A DNA stretch of 11,569 bases from an uncultured Lachnospiraceae bacterium (GTDB taxonomy: Bacteria > Bacillota > Clostridia > Lachnospirales > Lachnospiraceae): the NCBI GenBank assembly GCA_948688495.1, contig CAPQSW010000022.1, positions 10,269-21,837 of the forward strand, written 5' to 3'. This document shows positions 1 through 6,431 of this stretch, piece after piece; position 1 is the stretch's first letter, and each line of letters opens with the position of its first letter. Under the pieces are notes generated by a model, which ran no database searches, was not told the origin of the DNA, and saw only the letters and a list, made by a program, of their open reading frames with translations. Position numbers and translations under genes: made by a program.

Positions 1-40
1 ACAATACAAGTGATAATGTAAGAACTTCCATTATACTCAT
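1..40 (-). CDS. putative holin-like toxin, 5' end only
   Basis: Reading the minus strand from the ATG at 40-38 gives MSIMEVLTLSLVL before the window ends. This resembles the start of the small single-helix 'putative holin-like toxin' family (about 30-35 aa) common in Firmicutes; that match is from memory and rests on 13 residues. An AGAGGG ribosome site lies at 55-50, nine bases before the ATG, which supports a real start. The family consists of short hydrophobic membrane peptides, often parts of type I toxin-antitoxin systems or phage remnants. The rest of the gene is outside the window, so the call is tentative. Alternatively it is just a chance small ORF. Confidence 0.4.
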   Translation of the reverse strand, partial: MSIMEVLTLSLVL

Positions 41-49
41 AGGGCATCA

Positions 50-72
50 CCCTCTTTCGTTAAACTAGAGGG
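50..72 (-). promoter_or_regulatory. hairpin sequestering the toxin ribosome site
   Basis: On the minus strand CCCTCT (72-67) and AGAGGG (55-50) are perfect complements separated by 11 bases. The second arm is the apparent Shine-Dalgarno of the gene starting at 40, so the fold would hide it. Such sequestration is common in type I toxin mRNAs. The octamer GATGCCCT also occurs twice on this strand, once overlapping the first stem arm and once immediately before the ATG. The pairing is seen directly; the regulatory role is inference. Confidence 0.4.
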
Positions 73-89
73 CATCCATCGGAAAATCT

Positions 90-161
90 TCCTGTAACAG
101 TTCGAGGTCTTGTAAGGGGTTACATATGGTTAGTTCCCTGAAAGGGAAATTCGTTACAGGG
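90..161. other. possible three-way-junction fold in the non-coding leader
   Basis: CCTGTAAC at 91-98 pairs perfectly with GTTACAGG at 153-160, closing a region with two internal hairpins: TGTAA-GGGG-TTACA (111-124) and TTCCC-TGAAA-GGGAA (134-148). All three stems are perfect, giving a compact cloverleaf-like outline. If transcribed from the minus strand it would lie in the leader of the putative toxin. Stems are short and A+T-rich, so it could be chance. It does not match a tRNA or any riboswitch I recognise. Confidence 0.3.
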
Positions 162-199
162 TAAAAATGATTTTTGTAAGAATTGTTATTGCAGGGTTT

Positions 200-228
200 A
201 TACTACTATATACAGAAGTGAATAACAA
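200..228 (-). promoter_or_regulatory. weak candidate promoter for the partial toxin gene
   Basis: On the minus strand TTGTTA (228-223) is followed after 17 bases by TAGTAT (205-200). Both boxes are imperfect but spacing is ideal. It would give a leader of about 150 bases containing the folds at 90-161 and 50-72. No stronger minus-strand promoter was seen between 60 and 378. Confidence 0.22.
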
Positions 229-294
229 GCTTTATGGGGGATGCAGCTACAACAGAAAAGATAAAAACAGGGCTTATATTTTGCTGTAGAAAAG

Positions 295-323
295 TAGAAT
301 TATAAAAAGCCGTATGGTATACT
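295..323 (+). promoter_or_regulatory. candidate promoter of the Fic remnant
   Basis: TATACT at 318-323 is preceded by TG-G, making an extended -10 box. The hexamer 17 bases upstream (TAGAAT, 295-300) is a poor -35, as is common with extended -10 promoters. It lies 55 bases before the start codon of the broken fic gene. No other feature was recognised between 229 and 378. Confidence 0.35.
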
Positions 324-378
324 GTTGTCACAGATGAAAAATTGAAATTTAATTGACATCATGAAAAGAGGTGGCAGC

Positions 379-904
379 ATGAAAAAGGATCCATTTAAGG
401 AATATTTGATAGAGTCTGAGCCTGATAAGGCCAGTAAAGGATATGCATGGTAAACTTACACTAGAAGAAATCAAGAATCTTATTGACAGTTATTATGAGG
501 AAAGATCTCAGAGTCTGGACGATGAACGTACGGAAGAAGCCGATAAGGTATCTGTGCGTATAGCGGAGATCTTGTCAGAAATTGCCTTTTCATTTTCACC
601 GAATGAGTACATCGGGATTCATCGCAAATTATTTCAAGGAATTTATAAGCACGCAGGAAAGATAAGGGACTACAATCTTACGAAAAAAGAATGGGTGTTA
701 GATGGTGCAGCTGTTTTGTATGGAAGTTTTTGCAGATCATGCGTGGTATCTTAGAAATGCGCTTGTCCGTGCAAATTATACGGATCTGCGGAATGGCATT
801 TATGAGACGACAAAATATCTGGAGCTGTTTTTAAGAAATTTGCTTTTAGATGAAAAAATGAGCTTCATAATCGGGAGCTGCACATAAGTGGACGTTTAAA
901 TTGA
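379..904 (+). pseudogene. Fic-family protein remnant, catalytic core deleted
   Basis: The original start is the ATG at 379 with AGAGGTGG just upstream; it opens MKKDPFKEYLIESEPDKASKGYAW and then hits TAA at 451. Similarity resumes in a second frame from about 446 (GKLTLEEIKNLIDSYYEE), through the typical Fic stretch FSFSPNEYIGIHRKLF and HAGKIRDYN, up to WVLDGAAVLYG near 720. It then jumps to a third frame (EVFADHAWYLRNALVRANY, YLELFLRNLLLDEK). A final one-base slip in an A-run at 853-858 returns the tail NELHNRELHISG, ending with TGA at 902. Intact relatives, as I recall them, have extra residues at the first junction and roughly 80 aa at the second, including the HxFx(D/E)GNxR motif that transfers AMP. 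That motif is absent on every frame here. Two deletions plus a frameshift make this a decayed gene; the shorter open stretches are not expected to be functional. No antitoxin gene sits beside it. Confidence 0.8.
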
Positions 905-906
905 CG

Positions 907-948
907 AAAAAACAGAACCAGCCGCCATTAACTATGCGGCTGGTTCTG
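907..948 (-). terminator. Rho-independent terminator of hsp20
   Basis: A perfect 13-bp stem (CAGAACCAGCCGC at 913-925, GCGGCTGGTTCTG at 936-948) closes a 10-base loop. Read on the minus strand it is followed by six Ts (912-907). It lies 35 bases beyond the hsp20 stop. The plus-strand side has no T-run, so it should act only on minus-strand transcripts. Confidence 0.9.
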
Positions 949-982
949 CTGACGGCAGGGGATGGCTCAGAGAGCTGCCGGA

Positions 983-1405
983 CTACCCTTCGATCGCAAT
1001 ATATTTCCTTTCATCTACCTGTTTTACAGGATCTTTTTTCGGAACATGCAGCGTCAGGATGCCATTTTCAAACTTTGCCTTTATTTCCTCCTGGGTTACG
1101 TTCTCGCCCACATAGAAGCTGCGGTTGAAGGTGCCGTAGTAACGTTCGCGGCGGATATATCTTCCCTCGGTATCCTTTTCATCGTTATTCTGACTGGTCG
1201 TTGCACTGATTGTAAGATAGCCGTCTTTTAACTCTGCTTTCAGGTCGTCCTTCTTTACGCCTGGAAGATCCATAGAAAGCTCATATCCCTGTGCAGTTTC
1301 CTTTACATCAGTTCTCATCAGAGCCTGATTGCGGTCATAACCATGGTAGCGGGGTTCAAAAAAATCATCAAATAAATCTTTTGTAAAAATACTTGGCAGT
1401 AACAT
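983..1405 (-). CDS. Hsp20/alpha-crystallin small heat-shock protein
   Basis: This 140-aa protein is an ATP-independent cytoplasmic holdase that forms large oligomers and keeps unfolding proteins soluble. The N-terminal arm (about 1-29, PSIFTKDLFDDFF) is followed by the alpha-crystallin domain (about 30-123) with MDLPGVKKDDL, the ERYYGTFNRSF stretch and the family signature FENGILTLHVPK (112-123). An I-x-I anchor (I136-A-I138) near the C terminus is the motif that links dimers into oligomers. Length is normal for a Clostridia Hsp18/20. AAGGAG lies nine bases before the ATG. The gene is monocistronic: it has its own promoter, a CIRCE operator and a terminator. Induction by heat or protein-folding stress through HrcA is the direct inference. 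Confidence 0.95.
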   Translation of the reverse strand: MLLPSIFTKDLFDDFFEPRYHGYDRNQALMRTDVKETAQGYELSMDLPGVKKDDLKAELKDGYLTISATTSQNNDEKDTEGRYIRRERYYGTFNRSFYVGENVTQEEIKAKFENGILTLHVPKKDPVKQVDERKYIAIEG

Positions 1406-1479
1406 AAATCATCGCTCCTTTTTAATTTTTTGTTTGGTTAAAAGGTCTGGATGGTGTTTCCGTTCCTTTTGTTACTATT

Positions 1480-1508
1480 GTTATAGCACTGATTGTTAGC
1501 ACTGTCAA
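1480..1508 (-). promoter_or_regulatory. hsp20 sigma-A promoter
   Basis: On the minus strand a perfect TTGACA (1508-1503) is separated by 17 bases from TATAAC (1485-1480). Transcription would begin near 1473, giving a leader of about 70 bases before the hsp20 ATG at 1405. The -35 box sits inside the CIRCE element. Confidence 0.85.
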
Positions 1509-1522
1509 TAGGTGAGTGCTAA
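1496..1522. promoter_or_regulatory. CIRCE operator (HrcA binding site)
   Basis: TTAGCACTG, nine bases, then GAGTGCTAA reproduces the CIRCE consensus TTAGCACTC-N9-GAGTGCTAA with one mismatch in the left arm. It covers the -35 box of hsp20, so bound HrcA would block RNA polymerase. A further copy of TAGCACTG at 1484-1491, 13 bases from the left arm, lies between the promoter boxes. The element is about 115 bases upstream of the divergent carB promoter and is not expected to control it. Confidence 0.92.
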
Positions 1523-1636
1523 TATTGTGTGAAAATTCTGTGAAAAATTTGTTTATTTATAATTTTAAAAGAAAAAATGCGGAAATATCTGGAATTAACG
1601 GAGCCAAAGGCATTATGCACAATTTAAGTTCTATAT

Positions 1637-1665
1637 TTGTAAAACAGTTAAGGGTGTGATATAAT
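1637..1665 (+). promoter_or_regulatory. carB promoter
   Basis: TTGTAA (1637-1642), a 17-base spacer ending in TG-A, and a perfect TATAAT (1660-1665) form a strong extended -10 promoter. Transcription should start near 1672, leaving a leader of only about 50 bases. That is too short for a PyrR-type attenuator, and no arginine box or riboswitch is visible. No feature was recognised between the CIRCE and this promoter. Confidence 0.8.
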
Positions 1666-1720
1666 ATGGCAAAAAGAATATGCTGTACATAGATTATTAT
1701 ACCAATTAGGAGGACATTAT

Positions 1721-4700
1721 ATGCCGCAGAGAACTGACATTCATAAAGTATTGATTATAGGCTCAGGCCCCATTATAATCGGACAGGCCTGTGAGTTTGA
1801 TTATTCTGGCACCCAGGCCTGTAAAGCGCTGAAGAAGCTCGGATACGAGATTGTACTGGTAAATTCCAATCCAGCTACGATAATGACGGATCCAGAGATG
1901 GCAGATGTTACGTATATTGAACCGTTGAATAAAGAACGGTTAGAGCAGATTATTGCCAAGGAACGCCCAGATGCGTTACTGCCGAATCTTGGCGGGCAGT
2001 CGGGATTAAATCTTTGTGCGGAGCTTGCCAGTGCAGGAATTTTGGACAAGTATCAGGTGAAGGTAATCGGTGTGCAGGTAGATGCCATTGAGCGGGGGGA
2101 AGACCGGATTGAGTTTAAGAATGCCATGAATGAGCTGGGGATTGAGATGGCACGCAGCGAGGTGGCATATTCGGTGGATGAGGCATTGCAGATTGCCGAC
2201 AAGCTTGGCTACCCGGTGGTACTGCGCCCAGCTTACACGATGGGCGGCGCCGGAGGCGGACTGGTATATAATAGGGAAGAATTGCGCCTGGTCTGTGCGA
2301 GGGGATTGCAGGCAAGTCTGGTGGGACAGGTTCTTGTGGAAGAATCCATCTTGGGATGGGAAGAACTGGAGCTTGAGGTAGTGCGTGACTCTGAGGGAAA
2401 TATGATTACCGTCTGCTTCATTGAGAATATTGATCCCATGGGCGTGCATACCGGGGATTCCTTCTGTGCAGCTCCCATGCTTACGATTTCTGAGGAGTTG
2501 CAAAAGAGGCTGCAGGATCAGGCGTATCGTATTGTGGAATCCGTACAGGTTATTGGTGGAACGAATGTGCAGTTTGCCCATGACCCGGTCAGCGACCGCA
2601 TTATTGTTATAGAAATCAATCCAAGGACTTCAAGGTCTTCTGCGCTTGCCTCCAAAGCTACGGGGTTTCCGATTGCTTTGGTCAGTGCGATGCTGGCATC
2701 AGGATTAACGCTTAAAGATATTCCGTGTGGAAAATATGGCACGTTGGATAAGTATGTGCCGGATGGAGATTATGTGGTAATCAAGTTTGCGCGCTGGGCG
2801 TTTGAGAAGTTTAAGGGTGTAGAGGACAAGCTGGGTACACAGATGCGTGCAGTCGGCGAAGTTATGAGTATTGGAAAGAATTATAAAGAAGCGTTCCAAA
2901 AGGCAATCCGTTCTCTGGAAACGGGACGTTATGGATTAGGGCAGATACCCAGGCTGGAGGAGAAATCAAAGCAGCAGCTTTTGCAGATGCTTTTCCTGCC
3001 TTCCAGCGAGCGGCATTTTGCAATGTATGAGGCTTTGAAGAAAGGCGCATCCGTAGAAGAACTCCACCGGATTACCCGTGTTAAGATATGGTTTATCGAA
3101 CAGATGAAGGAACTGGTGGAGGAAGAACAGGAGCTTTTGGCATATAAGGGAGGGCTCCCTGAGGACGATTTGCTGATAAAAGCGAAGAAGGATGGATTTT
3201 CTGACAAATATCTGAGCATCTTATTAGATGTACCGGAACAGGAAATACGAAAAAAGCGTATCGACTTGGGTGTGGAGGAAGCCTGGGAAGGCGTGCATGT
3301 GAGCGGTACAAAGGACAATGCATATTATTATTCCACCTACAATGCGCCGGACAGCAACCCCATCCGAAGTGGCAAGCCTAAGATTATGATTCTGGGCGGA
3401 GGCCCGAACCGTATCGGCCAGGGCATAGAATTTGACTATTGCTGTGTACATGCGTCCCTTGCATTGAAGAAGCTGGGCTTTGAGACAATTATTGTGAACT
3501 GCAACCCGGAAACGGTGTCTACGGATTATGATACTTCGGACAAGCTGTATTTTGAGCCGCTGACGCTGGAGGACGTGCTGAGTATTTATAAGAAAGAACA
3601 GCCGGTGGGCGTGATTGCACAGTTTGGCGGACAGACGCCTCTGAACCTGGCAGCAGATTTGGAGAAAAACGGCGTGAAGATTCTTGGTACGGCGCCGTCT
3701 GTGATAGATTTGGCGGAGGACAGGGATTTGTTCCGCGCTATGATGGATAAGTTAGAGATTCCGATGCCGGAATCTGGTATGGCGGTTACCGTGGAGGAGG
3801 CTTTAAACATCGCCCATGACATCGGCTATCCGGTGATGGTGCGTCCTTCTTATGTATTGGGCGGACGCGGCATGGAGGTTGTCTATAATGATGCGGACCT
3901 TACCTCTTATATGGAGGCGGCAATCGGTGTGACACCGGACCGTCCGATACTGATCGACCGTTTCCTCAACCATGCGCTCGAGTGTGAGGCAGATGCAATC
4001 AGCGACGGTACACATGCATTTGTACCCGCCGTTATGGAGCATATAGAGCTTGCAGGAGTCCATTCTGGAGACTCTGCCTGCATTATACCTTCGAAGCATA
4101 TCTCAGAGGAGAACGTGGCGACCATTAAGGAGTATACCAGGAAGATTGCTGAGGAGATGCATGTAAGCGGTCTGATGAACATGCAGTATGCGATTGAGAA
4201 TGATAAAGTATATGTGTTGGAAGCAAATCCAAGGGCATCCCGGACAGTTCCATTGGTATCCAAAGTATGTAATATCCGTATGGTTCCATTGGCGACAGAG
4301 ATTATTACCGCTGAGATTACCGGCAGGCCGTCACCGGTTCCCAGTTTGAAAGAGCAGGATATTCCTTATTATGGCGTGAAAGAAGCAGTGTTCCCCTTCA
4401 ATATGTTCCAGGAGGTCGACCCTGTTCTTGGTCCGGAAATGCGATCTACCGGAGAAGTATTGGGGCTTGCCAAATCCGTAGGAGAATCCTTCTTTAAGGC
4501 ACAGGAGGCAACCCAGACCAGGCTGCCTTTGGGTGGTACCGTGTTAATCAGCGTGAACCGTAAGGATAAGTCAGAAGTGGTAGAGGTCGGAAAAGCCTTT
4601 AAGGAGGCTGGATTTAAAATTCTTGCAACGGAGGGCACCTGTGAACTGCTGAAAGAGGCAGGTATCGAAGCGGAGCATGTGAAGAAGCTTCATGAGGGCA

Positions 4701-4945
4701 GGCCGAACCTGCTGGATTTAATTACGAATGGCGACATCGACCTGATTATCAACTCACCGGTGGGAGAAGAAAGCAAGCATGATGACAGCTATTTACGTAA
4801 GGCGGCAATTAAGGCGAAGATTCCATATATGACCACGATTGCTGCGGCTAAGGCGACTGCCGAGGGAATCCTGCAGGTGCAGAAGAAGGGCAATGGAGAG
4901 GTTCATTCCCTGCAGACGCTTCATGCACGGATTCAGCCCAAATAG
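1721..4945 (+). CDS. carB: carbamoyl-phosphate synthase large subunit
   Basis: CarB makes carbamoyl phosphate from bicarbonate, two ATP and ammonia channelled from the glutaminase subunit CarA, feeding arginine and pyrimidine synthesis in the cytoplasm. The 1074-aa length is full size. The first synthetase half (about 1-400) has SGPIIIGQACEFDYSG near the N terminus, SNPATIMTDPEMAD (49-62), VLRPAYTMGGAGGG and EINPRTSRSSALASKATG, parts of the carboxyphosphate ATP-grasp site. An oligomerisation segment follows (about 400-550). The second half repeats the fold for carbamate phosphorylation with GGGPNRIGQGIEFDYCCVH, VRPSYVLGGRGMEVVYN and EANPRASRTVPLVSK. The last 140 or so residues are the MGS-like allosteric domain, which in relatives binds nucleotides or ornithine. 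AGGAGG sits seven bases before the ATG. It is not accompanied by carA here, so the partner must be encoded elsewhere. It runs convergent to the regulator gene downstream. Confidence 0.97.
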   Translation: MPQRTDIHKVLIIGSGPIIIGQACEFDYSGTQACKALKKLGYEIVLVNSNPATIMTDPEMADVTYIEPLNKERLEQIIAKERPDALLPNLGGQSGLNLCAELASAGILDKYQVKVIGVQVDAIERGEDRIEFKNAMNELGIEMARSEVAYSVDEALQIADKLGYPVVLRPAYTMGGAGGGLVYNREELRLVCARGLQASLVGQVLVEESILGWEELELEVVRDSEGNMITVCFIENIDPMGVHTGDSFCAAPMLTISEELQKRLQDQAYRIVESVQVIGGTNVQFAHDPVSDRIIVIEINPRTSRSSALASKATGFPIALVSAMLASGLTLKDIPCGKYGTLDKYVPDGDYVVIKFARWAFEKFKGVEDKLGTQMRAVGEVMSIGKNYKEAFQKAIRSLETGRYGLGQIPRLEEKSKQQLLQMLFLPSSERHFAMYEALKKGASVEELHRITRVKIWFIEQMKELVEEEQELLAYKGGLPEDDLLIKAKKDGFSDKYLSILLDVPEQEIRKKRIDLGVEEAWEGVHVSGTKDNAYYYSTYNAPDSNPIRSGKPKIMILGGGPNRIGQGIEFDYCCVHASLALKKLGFETIIVNCNPETVSTDYDTSDKLYFEPLTLEDVLSIYKKEQPVGVIAQFGGQTPLNLAADLEKNGVKILGTAPSVIDLAEDRDLFRAMMDKLEIPMPESGMAVTVEEALNIAHDIGYPVMVRPSYVLGGRGMEVVYNDADLTSYMEAAIGVTPDRPILIDRFLNHALECEADAISDGTHAFVPAVMEHIELAGVHSGDSACIIPSKHISEENVATIKEYTRKIAEEMHVSGLMNMQYAIENDKVYVLEANPRASRTVPLVSKVCNIRMVPLATEIITAEITGRPSPVPSLKEQDIPYYGVKEAVFPFNMFQEVDPVLGPEMRSTGEVLGLAKSVGESFFKAQEATQTRLPLGGTVLISVNRKDKSEVVEVGKAFKEAGFKILATEGTCELLKEAGIEAEHVKKLHEGRPNLLDLITNGDIDLIINSPVGEESKHDDSYLRKAAIKAKIPYMTTIAAAKATAEGILQVQKKGNGEVHSLQTLHARIQPK

Positions 4946-5002
4946 CTCGTAAATGATTTATAAATCCTTACAGCATATGACGGTAGGGAGAGAAACAATG
5001 TC

Positions 5003-6025
5003 TTAATCTGTAGTATCACGTCGGATTAAAATAGGTGTGATTTGTCGATGAATGGGTTCCCCTAGTGGTTGGGGAACCCTTTTTTTCATTTCTTCCATCT
5101 GTAGTATTAAGAGTTCCATCGCATTCTGTACCATTTTTTCAATTTGCTGCCCGACTGTGGTAATCGGATAGATGGCTTCGCTGGCAATCGGGGAATCATC
5201 AAAACCCACAATACGATAATTTTGGGGAAGGGCGCCATATTTCTGTATAATATTATTCAGGAAAATATTGGCATAAGTATCATTTGCGAGGAAGACGCCC
5301 TTTTTTTCTCCGTCCATCTGTTCCGTCTGCTGAAAAATATGGTGAATTTGCGTTGCAATATCAGCATAGGTATCACCAAAGTCCGCGGTGATGATTTCAT
5401 AGGGGACATGATTTGCCTTGCAGGTATCTTCAAACCCTTTGATTCTGCCGTAAGCCGGGATGTGTTTCGGCGTATTGGTATTGATATGGATAAGTTTGGA
5501 ACAATGGTTCTTAATTAGCAGGCTGGCAGCCTGTACCCCTCCCATATAATTGTCTGTGCTTACGCCGCATACATGCTCTGATTCCCGCTCAATGGTGACG
5601 ACAGGCACATGGTAAGAGGCTAGTTCTTCGGAAGTCAGCGTGTGGCTCAGAACGATAAGTCCTTCTATTTTGTAGGCGAGAAGTTCACTGATATAATTTT
5701 GTTCCGTCTCTTTTTCTTTGTCGCCGACAAATACCAGAAATTTATAATTGTGCTGCCGGTAGGTGGACAAAATCTGATTCAGCGTTTCAGCATAGTAATG
5801 GAGATATAAGTTGGGCACGATAATGCCGATAAACTCACTTTTGCCGTTTGCAAGAACTTTTGCCAGTTTATTTTCCTGATAGCCAAGTTCCTCCAGTGCG
5901 CGGGCGATTTTTTCCTGATTCTCTATCGTGAGGGAATCCGGGTTGTTAAAATATCTGGAAATCGTTGTCTTTGAAAAATTTGTATATTCTGCGATGTCTG
6001 CAAATGTCACTTTTTTTGATTTCAT
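5003..6025 (-). CDS. LacI-family transcriptional regulator
   Basis: A 340-aa sugar-responsive DNA-binding protein. The N-terminal helix-turn-helix (residues 6-25, VTFADIAEYTNFSKTTISRY) is followed by the hinge helix KLAKVLANG (53-61) with the operator-intercalating Leu58. A periplasmic-binding-protein-like effector domain starts at about 64 (FIGIIVPNLYLHYYAE) and includes the typical GFDDSPIASEAIYPITTVGQ near the end. The usual A-GVS of the recognition region is replaced by YTNFS, a variant I associate with Lachnospiraceae regulators. The ATG at 6025 has GGAG eight bases upstream. It is divergent from an ABC/GH32 operon and flanked by matching operator sites, so it is probably the local repressor of that operon and of itself. 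The inducer is not shown by the sequence; sucrose, fructose or a short fructan is the likely guess. No terminator in its own direction was found. Confidence 0.93.
   Translation of the reverse strand: MKSKKVTFADIAEYTNFSKTTISRYFNNPDSLTIENQEKIARALEELGYQENKLAKVLANGKSEFIGIIVPNLYLHYYAETLNQILSTYRQHNYKFLVFVGDKEKETEQNYISELLAYKIEGLIVLSHTLTSEELASYHVPVVTIERESEHVCGVSTDNYMGGVQAASLLIKNHCSKLIHINTNTPKHIPAYGRIKGFEDTCKANHVPYEIITADFGDTYADIATQIHHIFQQTEQMDGEKKGVFLANDTYANIFLNNIIQKYGALPQNYRIVGFDDSPIASEAIYPITTVGQQIEKMVQNAMELLILQMEEMKKRVPQPLGEPIHRQITPILIRRDTTD
5054..5086 (+). terminator. carB terminator embedded in the lacI 3' end
   Basis: GGGTTCCCC (5054-5062), an 8-base loop, GGGGAACCC (5071-5079) and seven Ts form an ideal intrinsic terminator for plus-strand transcripts. 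It lies 108 bases after the carB stop. It is wholly inside the regulator coding sequence, where the opposite strand encodes KKRVPQPLGEP close to the C terminus. The carB transcript therefore overlaps the 3' end of the lacI mRNA by about 80 bases in antisense. Confidence 0.88.
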
Positions 6026-6123
6026 AGGCTGCTCCGTTCTGCTGCAATGTATTTATGGTTTCTATCCCTTTGATAAATTCTTTGTATGTTGAGACATTAT
6101 AAAAAAGGGATGTTTTTAATTGT

Positions 6124-6152
6124 ATTATAGCAATGGAGCGGAGGAAAATCAA
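6124..6152 (-). promoter_or_regulatory. lacI promoter
   Basis: On the minus strand TTGATT (6152-6147) and a perfect TATAAT (6129-6124) are 17 bases apart. Start of transcription would be near 6117, about 90 bases before the ATG. The -35 is only seven bases from the operator pair at 6159-6184, fitting autoregulation. A second TATAAT at 6101-6096 lacks a good -35. Confidence 0.6.
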
Positions 6153-6158
6153 TCAAAA

Positions 6159-6184
6159 AATAACTGGTAAAGTTACCGGTTATT
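6159..6184. promoter_or_regulatory. operator pair A/B near the lacI promoter
   Basis: AATAACTGGTAA (6159-6170), two bases, then TTACCGGTTATT (6173-6184) is an inverted repeat matching at 11 of 12 positions. Each arm also contains a 10-bp near-palindrome of the form TWACYRGTWA (6161-6170 and 6173-6182) with a central pyrimidine-purine step as in LacI-family operators. The same core recurs at 6339-6372. Binding by the adjacent LacI-type protein is inference. Confidence 0.7.
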
Positions 6185-6299
6185 TTTTACCTTATAGGAA
6201 AGAACTTGTCATGCGAAAGAGTGAAAGTGCGCAATCCCCTCAAGATTGAGGAGACAGGGGACCCTCCATGGGCTTGCCCACTTTGTTATAAAATACATA
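6185..6299. other. intergenic stretch between operator clusters
   Basis: No gene is visible here. A small perfect inverted repeat, CCTCAA-GA-TTGAGG (6238-6251), lies about 50 bases upstream of the operon -35 box and could bind a second regulator. A GGGC-TT-GCCC hairpin at 6270-6279 has no useful T-run. No convincing CcpA (cre) site was seen. Confidence 0.4.
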
Positions 6300-6328
6300 T
6301 TGACAAAAGGGAAATATAGATGTAATAT
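6300..6328 (+). promoter_or_regulatory. promoter of the sugar ABC/GH32 operon
   Basis: A perfect TTGACA (6300-6305), 17 bases ending in TG, then TAATAT (6323-6328). Transcription would start near 6335, immediately before the triple operator cluster, leaving about a 97-base leader to the lipoprotein start. A repressor on those sites would block promoter clearance. Confidence 0.8.
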
Positions 6329-6336
6329 ACTTATAA

Positions 6337-6374
6337 AGTTACCGGTTACTTAACCAGTTACATAACTGGTTACG
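6337..6374. promoter_or_regulatory. triple operator C/D/E at the operon start site
   Basis: Three TWACYRGTWA cores stand in tandem: TTACCGGTTA (6339-6348), TAACCAGTTA (6351-6360) and TAACTGGTTA (6363-6372), each two bases apart and so stepped by 12 bp. D and E together form a perfect 9-2-9 inverted repeat (6352-6371). The first core is identical to site B beside the regulator promoter. Position just downstream of the promoter fits repression by the divergent LacI-family protein. Confidence 0.75.
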
Positions 6375-6431
6375 AGGAAGGAAAATAAGAAACAAAGCGA
6401 AACAAATATGATTCTGAGAAAGGAGAGGGCT

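Noticed and set aside
67..165. Minus-strand frame ending LQEDFPMDAL
   Set aside because: It is closed by upstream stops after about 45 codons, lacks a start and ribosome site, and overlaps the candidate folds.
901..1231. Two plus-strand open frames opposite hsp20
   Set aside because: They are antisense to a clear Hsp20 gene with its own promoter and terminator, have no ribosome site and read as low-complexity or unlike any family.
1801..4638. Numerous open frames of 60-190 codons within carB on both strands
   Set aside because: They lie fully inside a complete, strongly conserved CarB frame and show no family motifs or ribosome sites.
4955..4966. GATTTATAAATC perfect palindrome after carB, as a lacI terminator
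   Set aside because: A+T-only except at the ends, no loop possible and no T-run; a chance palindrome.
5144..5518. 124-codon plus-strand frame opposite lacI
   Set aside because: Antisense to a regulator with intact helix-turn-helix and effector domain; no recognisable protein.
6213..6236. Possible CcpA (cre) site around TGAAAGTGCGCAAT
   Set aside because: The central CG is off register and the right half does not match the cre consensus.
6408..6431. Upstream ATG as start of the binding lipoprotein
   Set aside because: No ribosome site before it, whereas the ATG at 6432 has AAGGAG at correct spacing and gives a normal lipoprotein signal peptide.
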